Shown in pieces: positions 22,240 to 30,646 of a stretch of 64,000 nucleotides of DNA. Source of the stretch: Marinobacter sp. BW6 (GTDB taxonomy: Bacteria > Pseudomonadota > Gammaproteobacteria > Pseudomonadales > Oleiphilaceae). Under the pieces are notes generated by a model, which was not told the DNA's origin, did not search any database, and saw only the letters and a list, made by a program, of their open reading frames with translations. Every line of letters begins with the position of its first letter. The stretch's first letter is position 1. The stretch is from positions 186,001 through 250,000 of the forward strand of contig NZ_VIRN01000037.1 in NCBI RefSeq assembly GCF_008107725.1, written 5' to 3'. A program made the position numbers and the translations under genes.

Positions 22240-23658
22240 TCAGTTCATCAGCTCACGGACATCAACGAAATGGCCTGTTACCGCGGCAGCGGCCGCCATG
22301 GCCGGGCTTACCAGGTGAGTGCGCCCACCAAAGCCCTGCCGACCCTCGAAGTTCCGGTTTGAGGTGGAAGCACAATGCTCACCCTGGCCCAGCTTGTCGG
22401 CGTTCATCGCCAGACACATGGAGCAGCCCGGATCACGCCATTCCAGACCGGCTTCGATAAAGATCTTGTCCAGGCCTTCCTGCTCTGCCTGGATTTTGAC
22501 CAGCCCGGAACCCGGCACTACCATCGCCTGTTTCAGGATCGGCGATACCTTTCGCCCTTTCACCACGGCAGCCGCCTCACGCAGATCCTCGATACGGCTG
22601 TTGGTACATGAGCCAATAAACACCCGGTCCAGCTTGATATCGGTAATCGCCATGTTCGGCTGCAAACCCATGTACTTCAGAGCGCGAACAATGCCCTCAC
22701 GTTTGATGGGATCAGCTTCCTGCTCGGGGTCGGGCACCTTGCCATCGATTCCTGCAACCATCTCCGGTGACGTACCCCAACTAACCTGAGGCTGGATTTC
22801 CGAGCCTTCCAGCTCTACAACCTTATCGAAGACGGCATCGCTATCGCTGTGCAGGGTCCGCCAGTAGTCAACCGCAGCGTCCCACTGCTCACCCTTGGGG
22901 CCGAACGGACGATTGCGAACATATTCGATGGTGGTGTCATCAACTGCCACCATACCAACCCGCGCACCAGCCTCGATGGACATATTGCAGATGGTCATAC
23001 GCCCTTCCATGCTCAAGCCCTGGATGGCTTCGCCGCCAAACTCAATGGCGTGCCCGGTGCCACCGGCAGTCCCGATCTTGCCAATGATGGCCAGCACAAC
23101 ATCCTTACCGGTAACGCCTGGACCGAGCTTGCCGTTCACCTTCACCAGCATGTTTTTCATTTTCTTCTGAACCAGGCACTGGGTCGCGAGCACATGTTCC
23201 ACTTCGCTGGTGCCAATACCGTGAGCGAGGCAGCCAAAGGCACCGTGAGTAGAGGTGTGGGAATCCCCACAAACAATGCTCATGCCCGGCAGCGTCGCGC
23301 CCTGCTCAGGCCCGATCACGTGCACGATGCCCTGGCGTTGATCCTTGATCTTGAACTCAAGAATCCCGAACTCATCGCAGTTCTTGTCCAGTGTTTCCAC
23401 CTGGATCCGGGAAACCGGGTCAACAATGCCTTCAACACCCCGGTCACGGTCCGTGGTGGGAACGTTATGGTCCGGCGTCGCAATATTCGCATCGATGCGC
23501 CAGGGCTTACGCCCAGCCAGACGCAGGCCTTCAAATGCCTGGGGCGATGTCACTTCGTGCAGCAACTGGCGATCAATGTAAATCAGCGCGGAGCCGTCAT
23601 CGCGCTGCTTGACGAGATGATCGTCCCACAATTTGTCGTATAAGGTTTTGCCCGCCAT
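22240..23658 (-). CDS. leuC: 3-isopropylmalate dehydratase large subunit
   Basis: Aconitase-family catalytic subunit of isopropylmalate isomerase. The three [4Fe-4S] ligand cysteines are in GSCTNSR (near residue 348) and in CSMC (near 408 and 411). Other marks are [23 protein letters not shown] (landmark [13 protein letters not shown]) and the C-terminal NRNFEGRQG. Length 472 residues. It is first in the leu unit, with its own promoter candidate and a divergent LysR gene upstream. Confidence 0.97.
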   Translation of the reverse strand: MAGKTLYDKLWDDHLVKQRDDGSALIYIDRQLLHEVTSPQAFEGLRLAGRKPWRIDANIATPDHNVPTTDRDRGVEGIVDPVSRIQVETLDKNCDEFGILEFKIKDQRQGIVHVIGPEQGATLPGMSIVCGDSHTSTHGAFGCLAHGIGTSEVEHVLATQCLVQKKMKNMLVKVNGKLGPGVTGKDVVLAIIGKIGTAGGTGHAIEFGGEAIQGLSMEGRMTICNMSIEAGARVGMVAVDDTTIEYVRNRPFGPKGEQWDAAVDYWRTLHSDSDAVFDKVVELEGSEIQPQVSWGTSPEMVAGIDGKVPDPEQEADPIKREGIVRALKYMGLQPNMAITDIKLDRVFIGSCTNSRIEDLREAAAVVKGRKVSPILKQAMVVPGSGLVKIQAEQEGLDKIFIEAGLEWRDPGCSMCLAMNADKLGQGEHCASTSNRNFEGRQGFGGRTHLVSPAMAAAAAVTGHFVDVRELMN

Positions 23659-23708
23659 GGTTCTCTCTCACTCTCTGGGGGTTTCTGGTTTTCACGTTTG
23701 ATACAGCT

Positions 23709-23738
23709 ATTTTACCGCCTGCGACCGGATAACCTCAA
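23709..23738 (-). promoter_or_regulatory. candidate sigma70 promoter of leuC
   Basis: On the minus strand a TTGAGG -35 (23733-23738) and a TAAAAT -10 (23709-23714) are 18 bases apart, about 50 bases before the leuC ATG. It is the best promoter match in this gap. Confidence 0.45.
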
Positions 23739-23790
23739 TTCATGTTTTTTATCTTTGGCATCCGTTTTGGTTATACTTTGGTGAAGGTCC

Positions 23791-23895
23791 CGGGTTGGGA
23801 GAGCACTTTCAAAACACGCCGACAAGCACATCCATGTGGGCTCGAATCGGGCCATCCCTGGCCCTCTACGGTTTTGAAAGTGCTCTCCCAACCCG
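23791..23895 (-). repeat. structured 55-base-core element, copy E1
   Basis: A perfect 25-bp inverted repeat (23791-23815 with 23871-23895) encloses a 55-base core (23816-23870). Read on the minus strand, the core matches the cores of E2 and E3 (about 40 of 55 positions against E2). It contains the hairpin GGGCCA-GGGA-TGGCCC. The stem sequence is unrelated to the stems of E2 and E3 apart from AAAAC/GTTTT next to the core. Confidence 0.85.
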
Positions 23896-23935
23896 CTCCC
23901 CAGACAATTGAGCAGCCCTCAATGCTGCCCGGGGC

Positions 23936-24042
23936 GCCTGGAGGGCCGAACCTCCCAAAACCGTGGAGCGCCAGGGATGGCGCGACCGAGCCCTACAGGG
24001 ATGTATTTACGGGCGTGTTTTGGGAGGTTTGGCCCTCCAGGC
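23936..24042 (+). repeat. structured 55-base-core element, copy E2
   Basis: Arms 23936-23961 and 24017-24042 pair over 26 bp with a single G-U wobble. The core 23962-24016 is 55 bases and contains GCGCCA-GGGA-TGGCGC and a second small hairpin ACA-GGGA-TGT inside GCCC/GGGC. It points away from E1 and ends 38 bases before the LysR start codon. Confidence 0.85.
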
Positions 24043-24080
24043 ACCCTGCACCCAAGTTCCAGGGCAAAGAGAATCATTCT

Positions 24081-24953
24081 GTGGACACAAACGCATTAAA
24101 AGCTTTTCTGACCATTGTCGACCAGGGCTCCTTTTCAGAAGCCGCGGAAACTCTGCATCTGACGCAGCCGGCCATCTCGAAGCGCCTGGCCGCCCTGGAA
24201 AACCAGCTTGGCACCAGCCTGATCGACCGGAGCCACCGCCAGATTCGCCTGACCGATGCCGGCAGCCGTCTACTGCCACATGCGCGCAGAATCCTGGATG
24301 AAATCCACAATGCCCGAGTGGCGTTGTCGCCGGACTCCGGGCAAGTCGAAGGCGAGCTTCAAATTATCGCCAGCCACCACATAGGCCTGCACCATTTGCC
24401 GAATTGGCTGAGGCGGTTCAAAAGGGAATACCCTCAGGTGTCCATCAACCTTCAGTTCATGGATTCAGACGCCGCATACGAACAGATGCGCAAACGGAAC
24501 GCGGAGTTGGCATTCGTGACACTGAGTGACAGCATGGAACCGAGCTTTAATGTTTTCGCCCAATGGCCGGACCAGATGGTGTTTGTGGCCGGCGCGGAAC
24601 ATCCTCTGGCGTCCCTGGAGCATCCTGCGTTACCAGATCTCGCGGACCACCCCGCCCTGCTTCCGGATACCACCACCGCGACATACCGGGTTGTAAGCCG
24701 ACTGTTCTTGGAAGCGAATCTGCACCTGAATCCACAAATGCCGACCAACTATCTGGAAACCATCAAAATGATGACCAGTGTGGGCCTGGGCTGGAGTGTC
24801 CTGCCCCTGCGCATGATTGACGACAGCCTGAGGGTGCTGGATGTGGGCAAGCCGGTTACTCGGGTGCTCGGTGGGATCGGACTATCCGGGCGGCAGCTCA
24901 GCAACGCGGCCAAAGCCCTGCTCACCATCGTGCAGGAACAAGAAGTCGCCTGA
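24081..24953 (+). CDS. LysR-family transcriptional regulator
   Basis: DNA-binding activator/repressor of 290 residues. The N-terminal winged helix-turn-helix is clear (ALKAFLTIVDQGSFSEAAE, then LTQPAISKRLAALENQLG), followed by an effector-binding domain with IASHHIGLHHLPNWLRRF. The frame is open back to 23742, but that part translates the repeat elements. GTG at 24081 is the natural start, with AAAGAGA about 8 bases before. It is divergent from leuCDB-asd, as a LysR gene is in Pseudomonas, but the target is not shown by sequence. The leader carries elements E1 and E2. Confidence 0.9.
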   Translation: MDTNALKAFLTIVDQGSFSEAAETLHLTQPAISKRLAALENQLGTSLIDRSHRQIRLTDAGSRLLPHARRILDEIHNARVALSPDSGQVEGELQIIASHHIGLHHLPNWLRRFKREYPQVSINLQFMDSDAAYEQMRKRNAELAFVTLSDSMEPSFNVFAQWPDQMVFVAGAEHPLASLEHPALPDLADHPALLPDTTTATYRVVSRLFLEANLHLNPQMPTNYLETIKMMTSVGLGWSVLPLRMIDDSLRVLDVGKPVTRVLGGIGLSGRQLSNAAKALLTIVQEQEVA

Positions 24954-24956
24954 GCT

Positions 24957-25985
24957 TTAACCCTCGCTATGCGCTGGCGGCGGCCTAAGCCCCCGCCAGG
25001 TGACCACGATTGCGACGGCCATGGCGGCAGCACCACCCCAGAAAGCCGCCGAAGTGCTGAAACCATCCACCAGAAAGCCCGACAACCAGGCCCCCAGCGC
25101 ACCGCCAGCGCCGAAGGTAAGACCGCTGTATAGGGCCTGACCCTGACCATGATGGTGTTTGCCAAAAAAGCCCTGAATGTACTGGACGGAGATAGCGTGC
25201 AGCGCACCGTAAGATGCCGCGTGAAGAAGCTGCGCAAACAGCAGAACGGCGACAATATCCGTCAGTTCTGCAATCAGTACCCAACGGATCATAGTGAGCA
25301 TAAGCGCGCCAATTGCAATCTGGCGGACCGTGAAATTACGCGTTAACCGGTGCATCACCAGAAACAGTGCGATCTCAGCAAACACGCCCAGCGACCACAG
25401 CAGGCCAATCGACAGTTTGCTGTACCCATGCTGCTCCAGATGGATACTGAAGAACGTGTAATAGGCCCCGTGCGAAACCTGAAGCAGGAAATTCATCAGA
25501 AAGAACGTCACCACCGCCGGGTGCGTGACAATGGCCTTCAAACTGCCCTTCGGCGCCGTCGGCTTTCGCTCTCCTCGCTCCGCAGGTACCAGAAACGCTG
25601 ATACGGCGATGCCCGCAAATACCGGCAACAACAACCAGGGCAGATTCTGAATCGGTACCAGCTCCAGCAAACCGCCCACCAGCGCTACCGCCCCGATAAA
25701 CCCCACAGAGCCCCAGAGCCGGACCCGGCCGTATTTCTCCTTCTGCTCGCCCAGGGTACGGAGCGTGATTACCTCATAAAGCGGCAGAATTGCATTCCAG
25801 AAAAATGTAAATGCCAGCATTACCAACAGCAGGCCATAAAACCCCGGCTCCATGAATACGCTGGCAAAAAACAGGGACCCCGTAATGGCGCCAAACCGCA
25901 CCAGACGAACCCGCTGGCCGGTTTTGTCCCCTAACCAGCCCCATACGCTTGGAGCAACAATTTTGGTGAGCTGGATCGTCGCCAT
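24957..25985 (-). CDS. MFS transporter (3-phenylpropionate transporter-like), 5' end abnormal
   Basis: About ten hydrophobic segments and the early cytoplasmic loop motif WGWLGDKTGQRVRLVRFG place it in the MFS_1-like/HcaT group; the substrate is unknown. The first ATG (25985) removes helix 1. The same frame continues upstream for 43 codons that read like the missing N-terminus (IYWRLSNLYFWFFALLGGLL) until a TGA at 26115-26117, but contain no ATG, GTG or TTG. Two ATGs at 26122 and 26118 are in the other two frames, so a one-base shift would repair the gene. It may be a frameshifted gene, a sequencing error or a non-standard start. It is convergent with the LysR gene. Confidence 0.8.
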   Translation of the reverse strand: MATIQLTKIVAPSVWGWLGDKTGQRVRLVRFGAITGSLFFASVFMEPGFYGLLLVMLAFTFFWNAILPLYEVITLRTLGEQKEKYGRVRLWGSVGFIGAVALVGGLLELVPIQNLPWLLLPVFAGIAVSAFLVPAERGERKPTAPKGSLKAIVTHPAVVTFFLMNFLLQVSHGAYYTFFSIHLEQHGYSKLSIGLLWSLGVFAEIALFLVMHRLTRNFTVRQIAIGALMLTMIRWVLIAELTDIVAVLLFAQLLHAASYGALHAISVQYIQGFFGKHHHGQGQALYSGLTFGAGGALGAWLSGFLVDGFSTSAAFWGGAAAMAVAIVVTWRGLRPPPAHSEG

Positions 25986-26167
25986 CAGCGTGGCTATCTG
26001 AAGGTAGGAAAAGCCCTGGCCTTCGAGGTAAAGAGACCAGTACGGCAGGAGCCCACCGAGGAGGGCGAAGAACCAGAAATAGAGGTTGGAGAGTCGCCAG
26101 TAGATAACAAGACCTCATTCATAGGTATCAGAGAAGCCGGGTTGTTTATTGACAGTCACTGAGTGTT

Positions 26168-26195
26168 GTCGGATTACGCCTTTGGCTAATCCGAC
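26168..26195. repeat. GTCGGATTA hairpin repeat, copy 2
   Basis: The arms are identical to the copy at 21542 (GTCGGATTA/TAATCCGAC). The 10-base centre CGCCTTTGGC can extend the stem by GCC/GGC. It is upstream of the broken MFS 5' end. Confidence 0.8.
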
Positions 26196-26251
26196 CTACA
26201 GGGCTGCAACCGAACCTTCAGAGCCGAACAGGAGGGCATCGCTAGAGTCTG

Positions 26252-26366
26252 GCTGTTGTGGTGGGGCTTGCTGACCAAAAATGTGAAGCGCCAGGGATGG
26301 CGCGACCAAGCCCTACAAGGACGTATTCACGGGCGTTTTTTGGGCGGTAAGCCCCACCACAACAGC
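26252..26366 (+). repeat. structured 55-base-core element, copy E3
   Basis: Arms 26252-26281 and 26337-26366 pair over 30 positions with one mismatch and two G-U wobbles. The 55-base core (26282-26336) matches E2 at 49 of 55 positions and has the same GCGCCA-GGGA-TGGCGC hairpin. It ends 24 bases beyond the aroC stop, so it could also end aroC transcription (A/T runs flank the core on both strands). Confidence 0.85.
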
Positions 26367-26389
26367 TCCACCAAGGCTGAAAACAAGTA

Positions 26390-27484
26390 TCAGAGCTGAC
26401 CAATCACCGGTGTGGACACAGAAACATCGGCATTCTGCCCACGATGCCGCAGATAATGGTCCATCAACACAATAGCCATCATCGCCTCTGCAATTGGCGT
26501 CGCCCGAATCCCGACACAGGGATCGTGCCGCCCCGTGGTAATCACTTCGCAGGGATCGCCGTTCACATCGATGCTTCGGCCCGGCAACCGCAAACTTGAG
26601 GTGGGCTTCAACGCAATACTGGCAACAATCGGCTGCCCTGACGAAATGCCACCCAACACACCACCCGCATTGTTCGAGAGGAAACCCTCCGGTGTCATTT
26701 CATCCCGGTGCTCTGTGCCCTTCTGATCGACACAATCAAATCCGGCGCCAATCTCGACACCCTTGACGGCATTGATACTCATAAGCGCGTGAGCCAGATC
26801 TGCATCCAGGCGATCAAAGATCGGCTCGCCCAGCCCAGGCGGTACACCGTCAGCAACCACGTTAATCCGAGCACCGATGGAATCACCCTCCTTTCGGAGT
26901 GCATCCATATAGGCTTCCATCTCGGCAACCTTGTCCGCATCCGGGCAGAAAAACGGGTTCTGGTGAACCTGATCCCAGTCCAACTTTTCAGCCTTGATCG
27001 GACCGAGCTGGGACAGGTACCCGCGAATCCGGATGCCCAGGCGTTGCTCAAGGAATTTTCTCGCAACCGCACCGGCGGCAACCCGCATCGCAGTTTCCCG
27101 CGCAGAGGAGCGACCGCCACCCCGATAATCCCGGACGCCGTACTTGTGCATGTAGGTGTAATCGGCGTGAGCCGGTCGGAACTGTTCGGAGATCTTGGAA
27201 TAATCCTTGGAGCGCTGATCGGTGTTCTCGATCAGCAGCCCAATCGGTGTGCCTGTGGTCTTGCCTTCAAAAACACCGGACAGGATTCTTACCTCGTCGG
27301 CTTCGCGGCGCTGGGTCGTATGCCGGGAGGTGCCCGGTTTACGGCGATCCAGATCCCGCTGCATGTCGGCTTCAGACAGCTCAAGCCCTGGGGGACAGCC
27401 ATCAATGATGCAACCCAGCGCAGCCCCGTGACTTTCGCCAAATGAGGTAACCGTAAACAGTTTTCCGAAAGAGTTTCCCGACAT
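26390..27484 (-). CDS. aroC: chorismate synthase
   Basis: Makes chorismate from EPSP using reduced FMN, the last common step to aromatic amino acids and folate. It starts [20 protein letters not shown], a chorismate-synthase signature, and contains [20 protein letters not shown] (20-residue landmark) and [17 protein letters not shown]. Length 364 residues. It lies 37 bases after prmB; prmB-aroC is a common gammaproteobacterial pair, and the MFS gene next to it also occurs in Pseudomonas. Confidence 0.97.
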   Translation of the reverse strand: MSGNSFGKLFTVTSFGESHGAALGCIIDGCPPGLELSEADMQRDLDRRKPGTSRHTTQRREADEVRILSGVFEGKTTGTPIGLLIENTDQRSKDYSKISEQFRPAHADYTYMHKYGVRDYRGGGRSSARETAMRVAAGAVARKFLEQRLGIRIRGYLSQLGPIKAEKLDWDQVHQNPFFCPDADKVAEMEAYMDALRKEGDSIGARINVVADGVPPGLGEPIFDRLDADLAHALMSINAVKGVEIGAGFDCVDQKGTEHRDEMTPEGFLSNNAGGVLGGISSGQPIVASIALKPTSSLRLPGRSIDVNGDPCEVITTGRHDPCVGIRATPIAEAMMAIVLMDHYLRHRGQNADVSVSTPVIGQL

Positions 27485-27521
27485 AATTCAGTATCTTGTT
27501 CAGCTTTTTTAAGAATTCAGA

Positions 27522-28424
27522 TTAAACGGAAGCCTGCCACTGACGCAGGTCCGGTTCGGTAATCAGAAAGACGCCATCGCCACCATTTTCGAATTCCAAC
27601 CACGTCAGCGGCAGATCCGGATAGGCTTCATCCATTGCAACCCAGCTGTTACCAACCTCTACGACCAGAAGCCCACCAGGGGTGAGATGATCAGCCGCAC
27701 TCGCAATAATCCTGTGGACGATGTCCAGACCGTCTTTTCCAGCGGCCAGACCGAGTTCCGGTTCGTGGCGGTATTCGTCCGGCATGCTGGAAAGATCTTC
27801 CGCATCCACATAAGGCGGATTGCTCACGATAACATCGTAGCGGCCTTCAATATTTTGAAAGACATCCGATTGTACGGTATGAACCCGCCCGCGGACTGCG
27901 TGCAACTCGATATTCGATTCAGCAACCTCCAGAGCATCCGCAGAGATGTCCGAGAGGTCCACCTCCGCCTCAGTAAACACAGACGCGGCGCCAATACCAA
28001 TACAACCGCTTCCGGTACAGAGATCGAGGATGCGCTCTACCGGCTTGTCACCCAGCCACGGCTGAAAGCCATTCTCGATCAGCTCGCCAATGGGAGAGCG
28101 CGGCACAAGCACACGCTCGTCCACGTGGAATGGCATCCCCATGAACCAAGCTTCACCCAACAGATAAGCCAGGGGTACCCGTTCGTCCACGCGCCGGCGG
28201 ATTCTTTCAATAACCAACTCCCGCTCCTGCCGGGTGAGACGGGCATCCAGGAATAGGGTGTTGTTTTCCAGAGGAAGGTTCAGACTTCGCATGACCAGCT
28301 GCACCGCTTCATCCCAGACGTTGTCCGTGCCGTGGCCGAAAAACAGTGGCGAAGCGGCAAACTGCGATGAGGCGAAACGGAGGTAATCCCTAACACTGAG
28401 AAGGTCGTCAATAGGGCTGGTCAC
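27522..28424 (-). CDS. prmB: ribosomal protein uL3 glutamine methyltransferase
   Basis: SAM enzyme that methylates glutamine 150 of ribosomal protein L3 (uL3). The HemK-family motif NPPY is at residues 202-205 ([14 protein letters not shown]), and the SAM site [11 protein letters not shown] is at 134-144. The N-terminal helical domain distinguishes it from PrmC. The start is GTG at 28424, giving 300 residues. Confidence 0.94.
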   Translation of the reverse strand: MTSPIDDLLSVRDYLRFASSQFAASPLFFGHGTDNVWDEAVQLVMRSLNLPLENNTLFLDARLTRQERELVIERIRRRVDERVPLAYLLGEAWFMGMPFHVDERVLVPRSPIGELIENGFQPWLGDKPVERILDLCTGSGCIGIGAASVFTEAEVDLSDISADALEVAESNIELHAVRGRVHTVQSDVFQNIEGRYDVIVSNPPYVDAEDLSSMPDEYRHEPELGLAAGKDGLDIVHRIIASAADHLTPGGLLVVEVGNSWVAMDEAYPDLPLTWLEFENGGDGVFLITEPDLRQWQASV

Positions 28425-28460
28425 AAACGTAAATCCTGTGCGAGAGCGTGTCAGCGCAGG

Positions 28461-28466
28461 ATTATA
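28461..28466 (-). promoter_or_regulatory. candidate -10 box for prmB-aroC
   Basis: Minus-strand TATAAT 37 bases before the prmB GTG start, with a poor -35 region. It lies in the 95-base gap between the patatin gene and prmB. Confidence 0.35.
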
Positions 28467-28519
28467 CGCTGTTTATCCACTCGACTGCAGCCCACAGACT
28501 TCAGATGCCGCCAAATCCC

Positions 28520-29740
28520 TCAGATCGCCAGCGGGCCGGAACTGTTACGGCTTTCCTCAAACCGGTCCAGGGCAGCTTCCATCCGCTCCCTGCCTAGCTG
28601 AATGAGTTCGGGCGCCTTGTGGTAATCGTAACTCCGACAGGCATTCTTGGGCACATTGACCAGCAAATCCGGCGGGTACCCGGCAATCTTGTACTGCACA
28701 AGCGCACTCTGCATGGTTTCGATGGTAAGGTTCATTACATCGAATTTTCCGATACCAAGCTTGTCCCAGTCGATGGTTTCGTGCTCTTCCTGATTTTTCT
28801 TGTCGGCCGGCTTTTTCTCGGCGTGCTTCTGATGCTCTTTCTTGTGCATAGCCCGGCTGATTTTTTCTTCCGGGCTGTCTCCATTATCCGGTTTTCGTGC
28901 CGTCAGTGATTTCAGGGCGTCCCAATCGAACCAGCGCGACGCTTTCTCGCGGATCGTATCAACCCATTCGTCCATGTCAGTGTTTTCGTCGTCACCCAGA
29001 GAGAAGGCAGCATCCTGAATACGTCGCCTTCGGTCATCCTCACCACTGAGGTTAACCGCGACAATCATGTCAGCGTGGGAAGAAATGGTCGGGATAATCG
29101 GTAGCGGGTTGAGCAAGGCACCATCTACCAGAACCCGACCATTGAGAACCAGCGGGGTTACAACGCTTGGGATCGCCACCGAGGCGCGGATGGCCTGGTC
29201 CAGTGGACCTTCCTGGAACCAGATTTCCTTGTGGGCGAGCAGATCGGTGGCCACGGCAGTATATGCAATAGGCAGGTTTTCGATCCGGGTATCTCCCAGC
29301 ATCTCCCTGACCACCGAAAAGATCTTCTCGCCGCGGATGGCTCCAACCGAATTGAAGGTAACATCCAGCAGTTTCAGGACATCAAACTGGCCCAGTCCGG
29401 TGACCCAGTCCTTGTAATCCTGCATCTTGCCGGCCCCAAACATGCCGCCAATCAGCGCCCCCATGGAGCAGCCAGAGATGGCAACAATGTCGTAGCCCCG
29501 CTCGACCAGCACTTCAATCGCGCCAATATGGGCATACCCCCTGGCTCCGCCGCTACCAAGCGTCAGCGCGACGGTCTTCCGTGGCTTTTTCCGGTTACCC
29601 CCTTCTTGCGGGTTTGCCGCTGCATGCGTGGCGGAAACATCCGAACTTCTAAGGACCGTGGACAACTTATCCCGGGGCTCGTTCTCGGGGGGCTTGTCTT
29701 TTTGATCCTTATCATCGTCCTTTGATGTGCCCATATTCAT
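28520..29740 (-). CDS. patatin-like phospholipase, RssA type
   Basis: Serine acyl hydrolase with a Ser-Asp dyad. The oxyanion loop is GSGGARG (62-68), the nucleophile is S92 in SGCSMGALIGG, and the aspartate is D206 in VDGALLNPLP. An Asp/Lys-rich leader (1-55) precedes the domain, and a Lys/Glu-rich segment lies near 310-330. No signal peptide is seen, so it is probably cytoplasmic. The ATG overlaps the DUF4892 stop as TAATG, so the two are coupled. Substrate is unknown. Confidence 0.9.
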   Translation of the reverse strand: MNMGTSKDDDKDQKDKPPENEPRDKLSTVLRSSDVSATHAAANPQEGGNRKKPRKTVALTLGSGGARGYAHIGAIEVLVERGYDIVAISGCSMGALIGGMFGAGKMQDYKDWVTGLGQFDVLKLLDVTFNSVGAIRGEKIFSVVREMLGDTRIENLPIAYTAVATDLLAHKEIWFQEGPLDQAIRASVAIPSVVTPLVLNGRVLVDGALLNPLPIIPTISSHADMIVAVNLSGEDDRRRRIQDAAFSLGDDENTDMDEWVDTIREKASRWFDWDALKSLTARKPDNGDSPEEKISRAMHKKEHQKHAEKKPADKKNQEEHETIDWDKLGIGKFDVMNLTIETMQSALVQYKIAGYPPDLLVNVPKNACRSYDYHKAPELIQLGRERMEAALDRFEESRNSSGPLAI

Positions 29741-30642
29741 TACCTCGAAATCACTACCACTTCGACCCGGTCGCCTTGCCTGTCTGGATCACCGAAGACG
29801 CCTGCCGGTCCAACCACAATAATTTTCTGCTGGTCAGGTGAAACTCCGGTTTTGGACAATACCTCTGACAGTGACTCCGCAGCCCGGCGAGCGCGTTCCA
29901 TTGCGCCACTGAAGGATTCGTCGGTCTGGAGTACAGAGTAGCCTACCAGGGCAACCACCGTGCCCTCTTCACGAGCCAGATCGCTAACCCGTCTACGATC
30001 CGTCGCCTGCCAGTCAAACCGGTAGGTTACCCCGCCTTGCCAGGGAACAATGATCGGCCCCTCAACTCGATTGGCCACAGTACCAAACCCCGGAATCGTC
30101 GCCCCGGATTCGACCCGCAGGTGCTCCACCCAGACATATTCCCGGAGATTTCCGCGTGTCACCGTGTAAATCAGGGTCAGCCAGCGAGAGCCATCCTCAG
30201 CAACGGTTCCGGCAACCAGATAATCCTGTGTCGCATCGCGACCATAAAGAACAGCCTGATTGAAAATCTGGTTTGCCCAAACGTTGCTTCTCCCACACCG
30301 GATACTGGAGCATTCGAAGAGAATCTGGGCATTCCTCTGGCGCAACAAACCACGGTAGTGGTCCCGCGCCTCTTCTCGGCTGGAGTCCTGGGCAATCCGA
30401 TACAGCCGCCCTTCGCCATTCACGGGTAAGCGAGCCCGAGATTCGGAGCGGATTTCGTTATTAACCTCCCGCACGGGGCTGAACAGCACGAGGTGCCCGG
30501 AAGAACGAATTGAAACCGTGTCTTCGAGCGTCGATTGCTCGAACGCTGCGGGCACATCCTCTGGAGCAGATTGCACCACCGACGTAAACGCCAATAAGCC
30601 GAGGGTCGGGATCAAGAAACGTGTGAACAGTGATTTCAGCAA
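29740..30642 (-). CDS. secreted DUF4892-family protein
   Basis: Exported protein with a signal peptide (LLKSLFTRFLIPTLGLLAF, cleavage near VVQSA). The middle has a DUF4892-like region (LFECSSIRCGRSNVWANQIF), and the end resembles an OmpA-like fold (GYSVLQTDESFSGAMERARR, IIVVGPAG). The frame is open to 30705, but TTG at 30642 lies 5 bases past the hydrolase stop, has AAAGAG in front and starts directly at the signal peptide, giving 300 residues. Function is unknown. The DUF4892 label is from memory of the motif. Confidence 0.75.
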   Translation of the reverse strand: MLKSLFTRFLIPTLGLLAFTSVVQSAPEDVPAAFEQSTLEDTVSIRSSGHLVLFSPVREVNNEIRSESRARLPVNGEGRLYRIAQDSSREEARDHYRGLLRQRNAQILFECSSIRCGRSNVWANQIFNQAVLYGRDATQDYLVAGTVAEDGSRWLTLIYTVTRGNLREYVWVEHLRVESGATIPGFGTVANRVEGPIIVPWQGGVTYRFDWQATDRRRVSDLAREEGTVVALVGYSVLQTDESFSGAMERARRAAESLSEVLSKTGVSPDQQKIIVVGPAGVFGDPDRQGDRVEVVVISR

Positions 30643-30646
30643 GCGA

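Larger units (their letters stand above)
25986..26389. other. region between MFS gene and aroC, no intact gene
   Basis: The first 129 bases (25986-26114) still read as MFS N-terminus without a start codon. The rest holds a GTCGGATTA hairpin (26168-26195) and structured element E3 (26252-26366). No other coding signal was seen. Confidence 0.7.

Noticed and set aside
23742-24080. A 113-residue N-terminal extension of the LysR protein
   Set aside because: It translates the E1 and E2 repeats and has no LysR homology; the helix-turn-helix begins right after GTG 24081.
25774-26118. A 114-residue minus-strand frame upstream of the MFS gene
   Set aside because: It overlaps the MFS coding sequence in another frame and reads as basic/proline-rich nonsense. 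Its ATG only shows that the MFS start region is out of frame.
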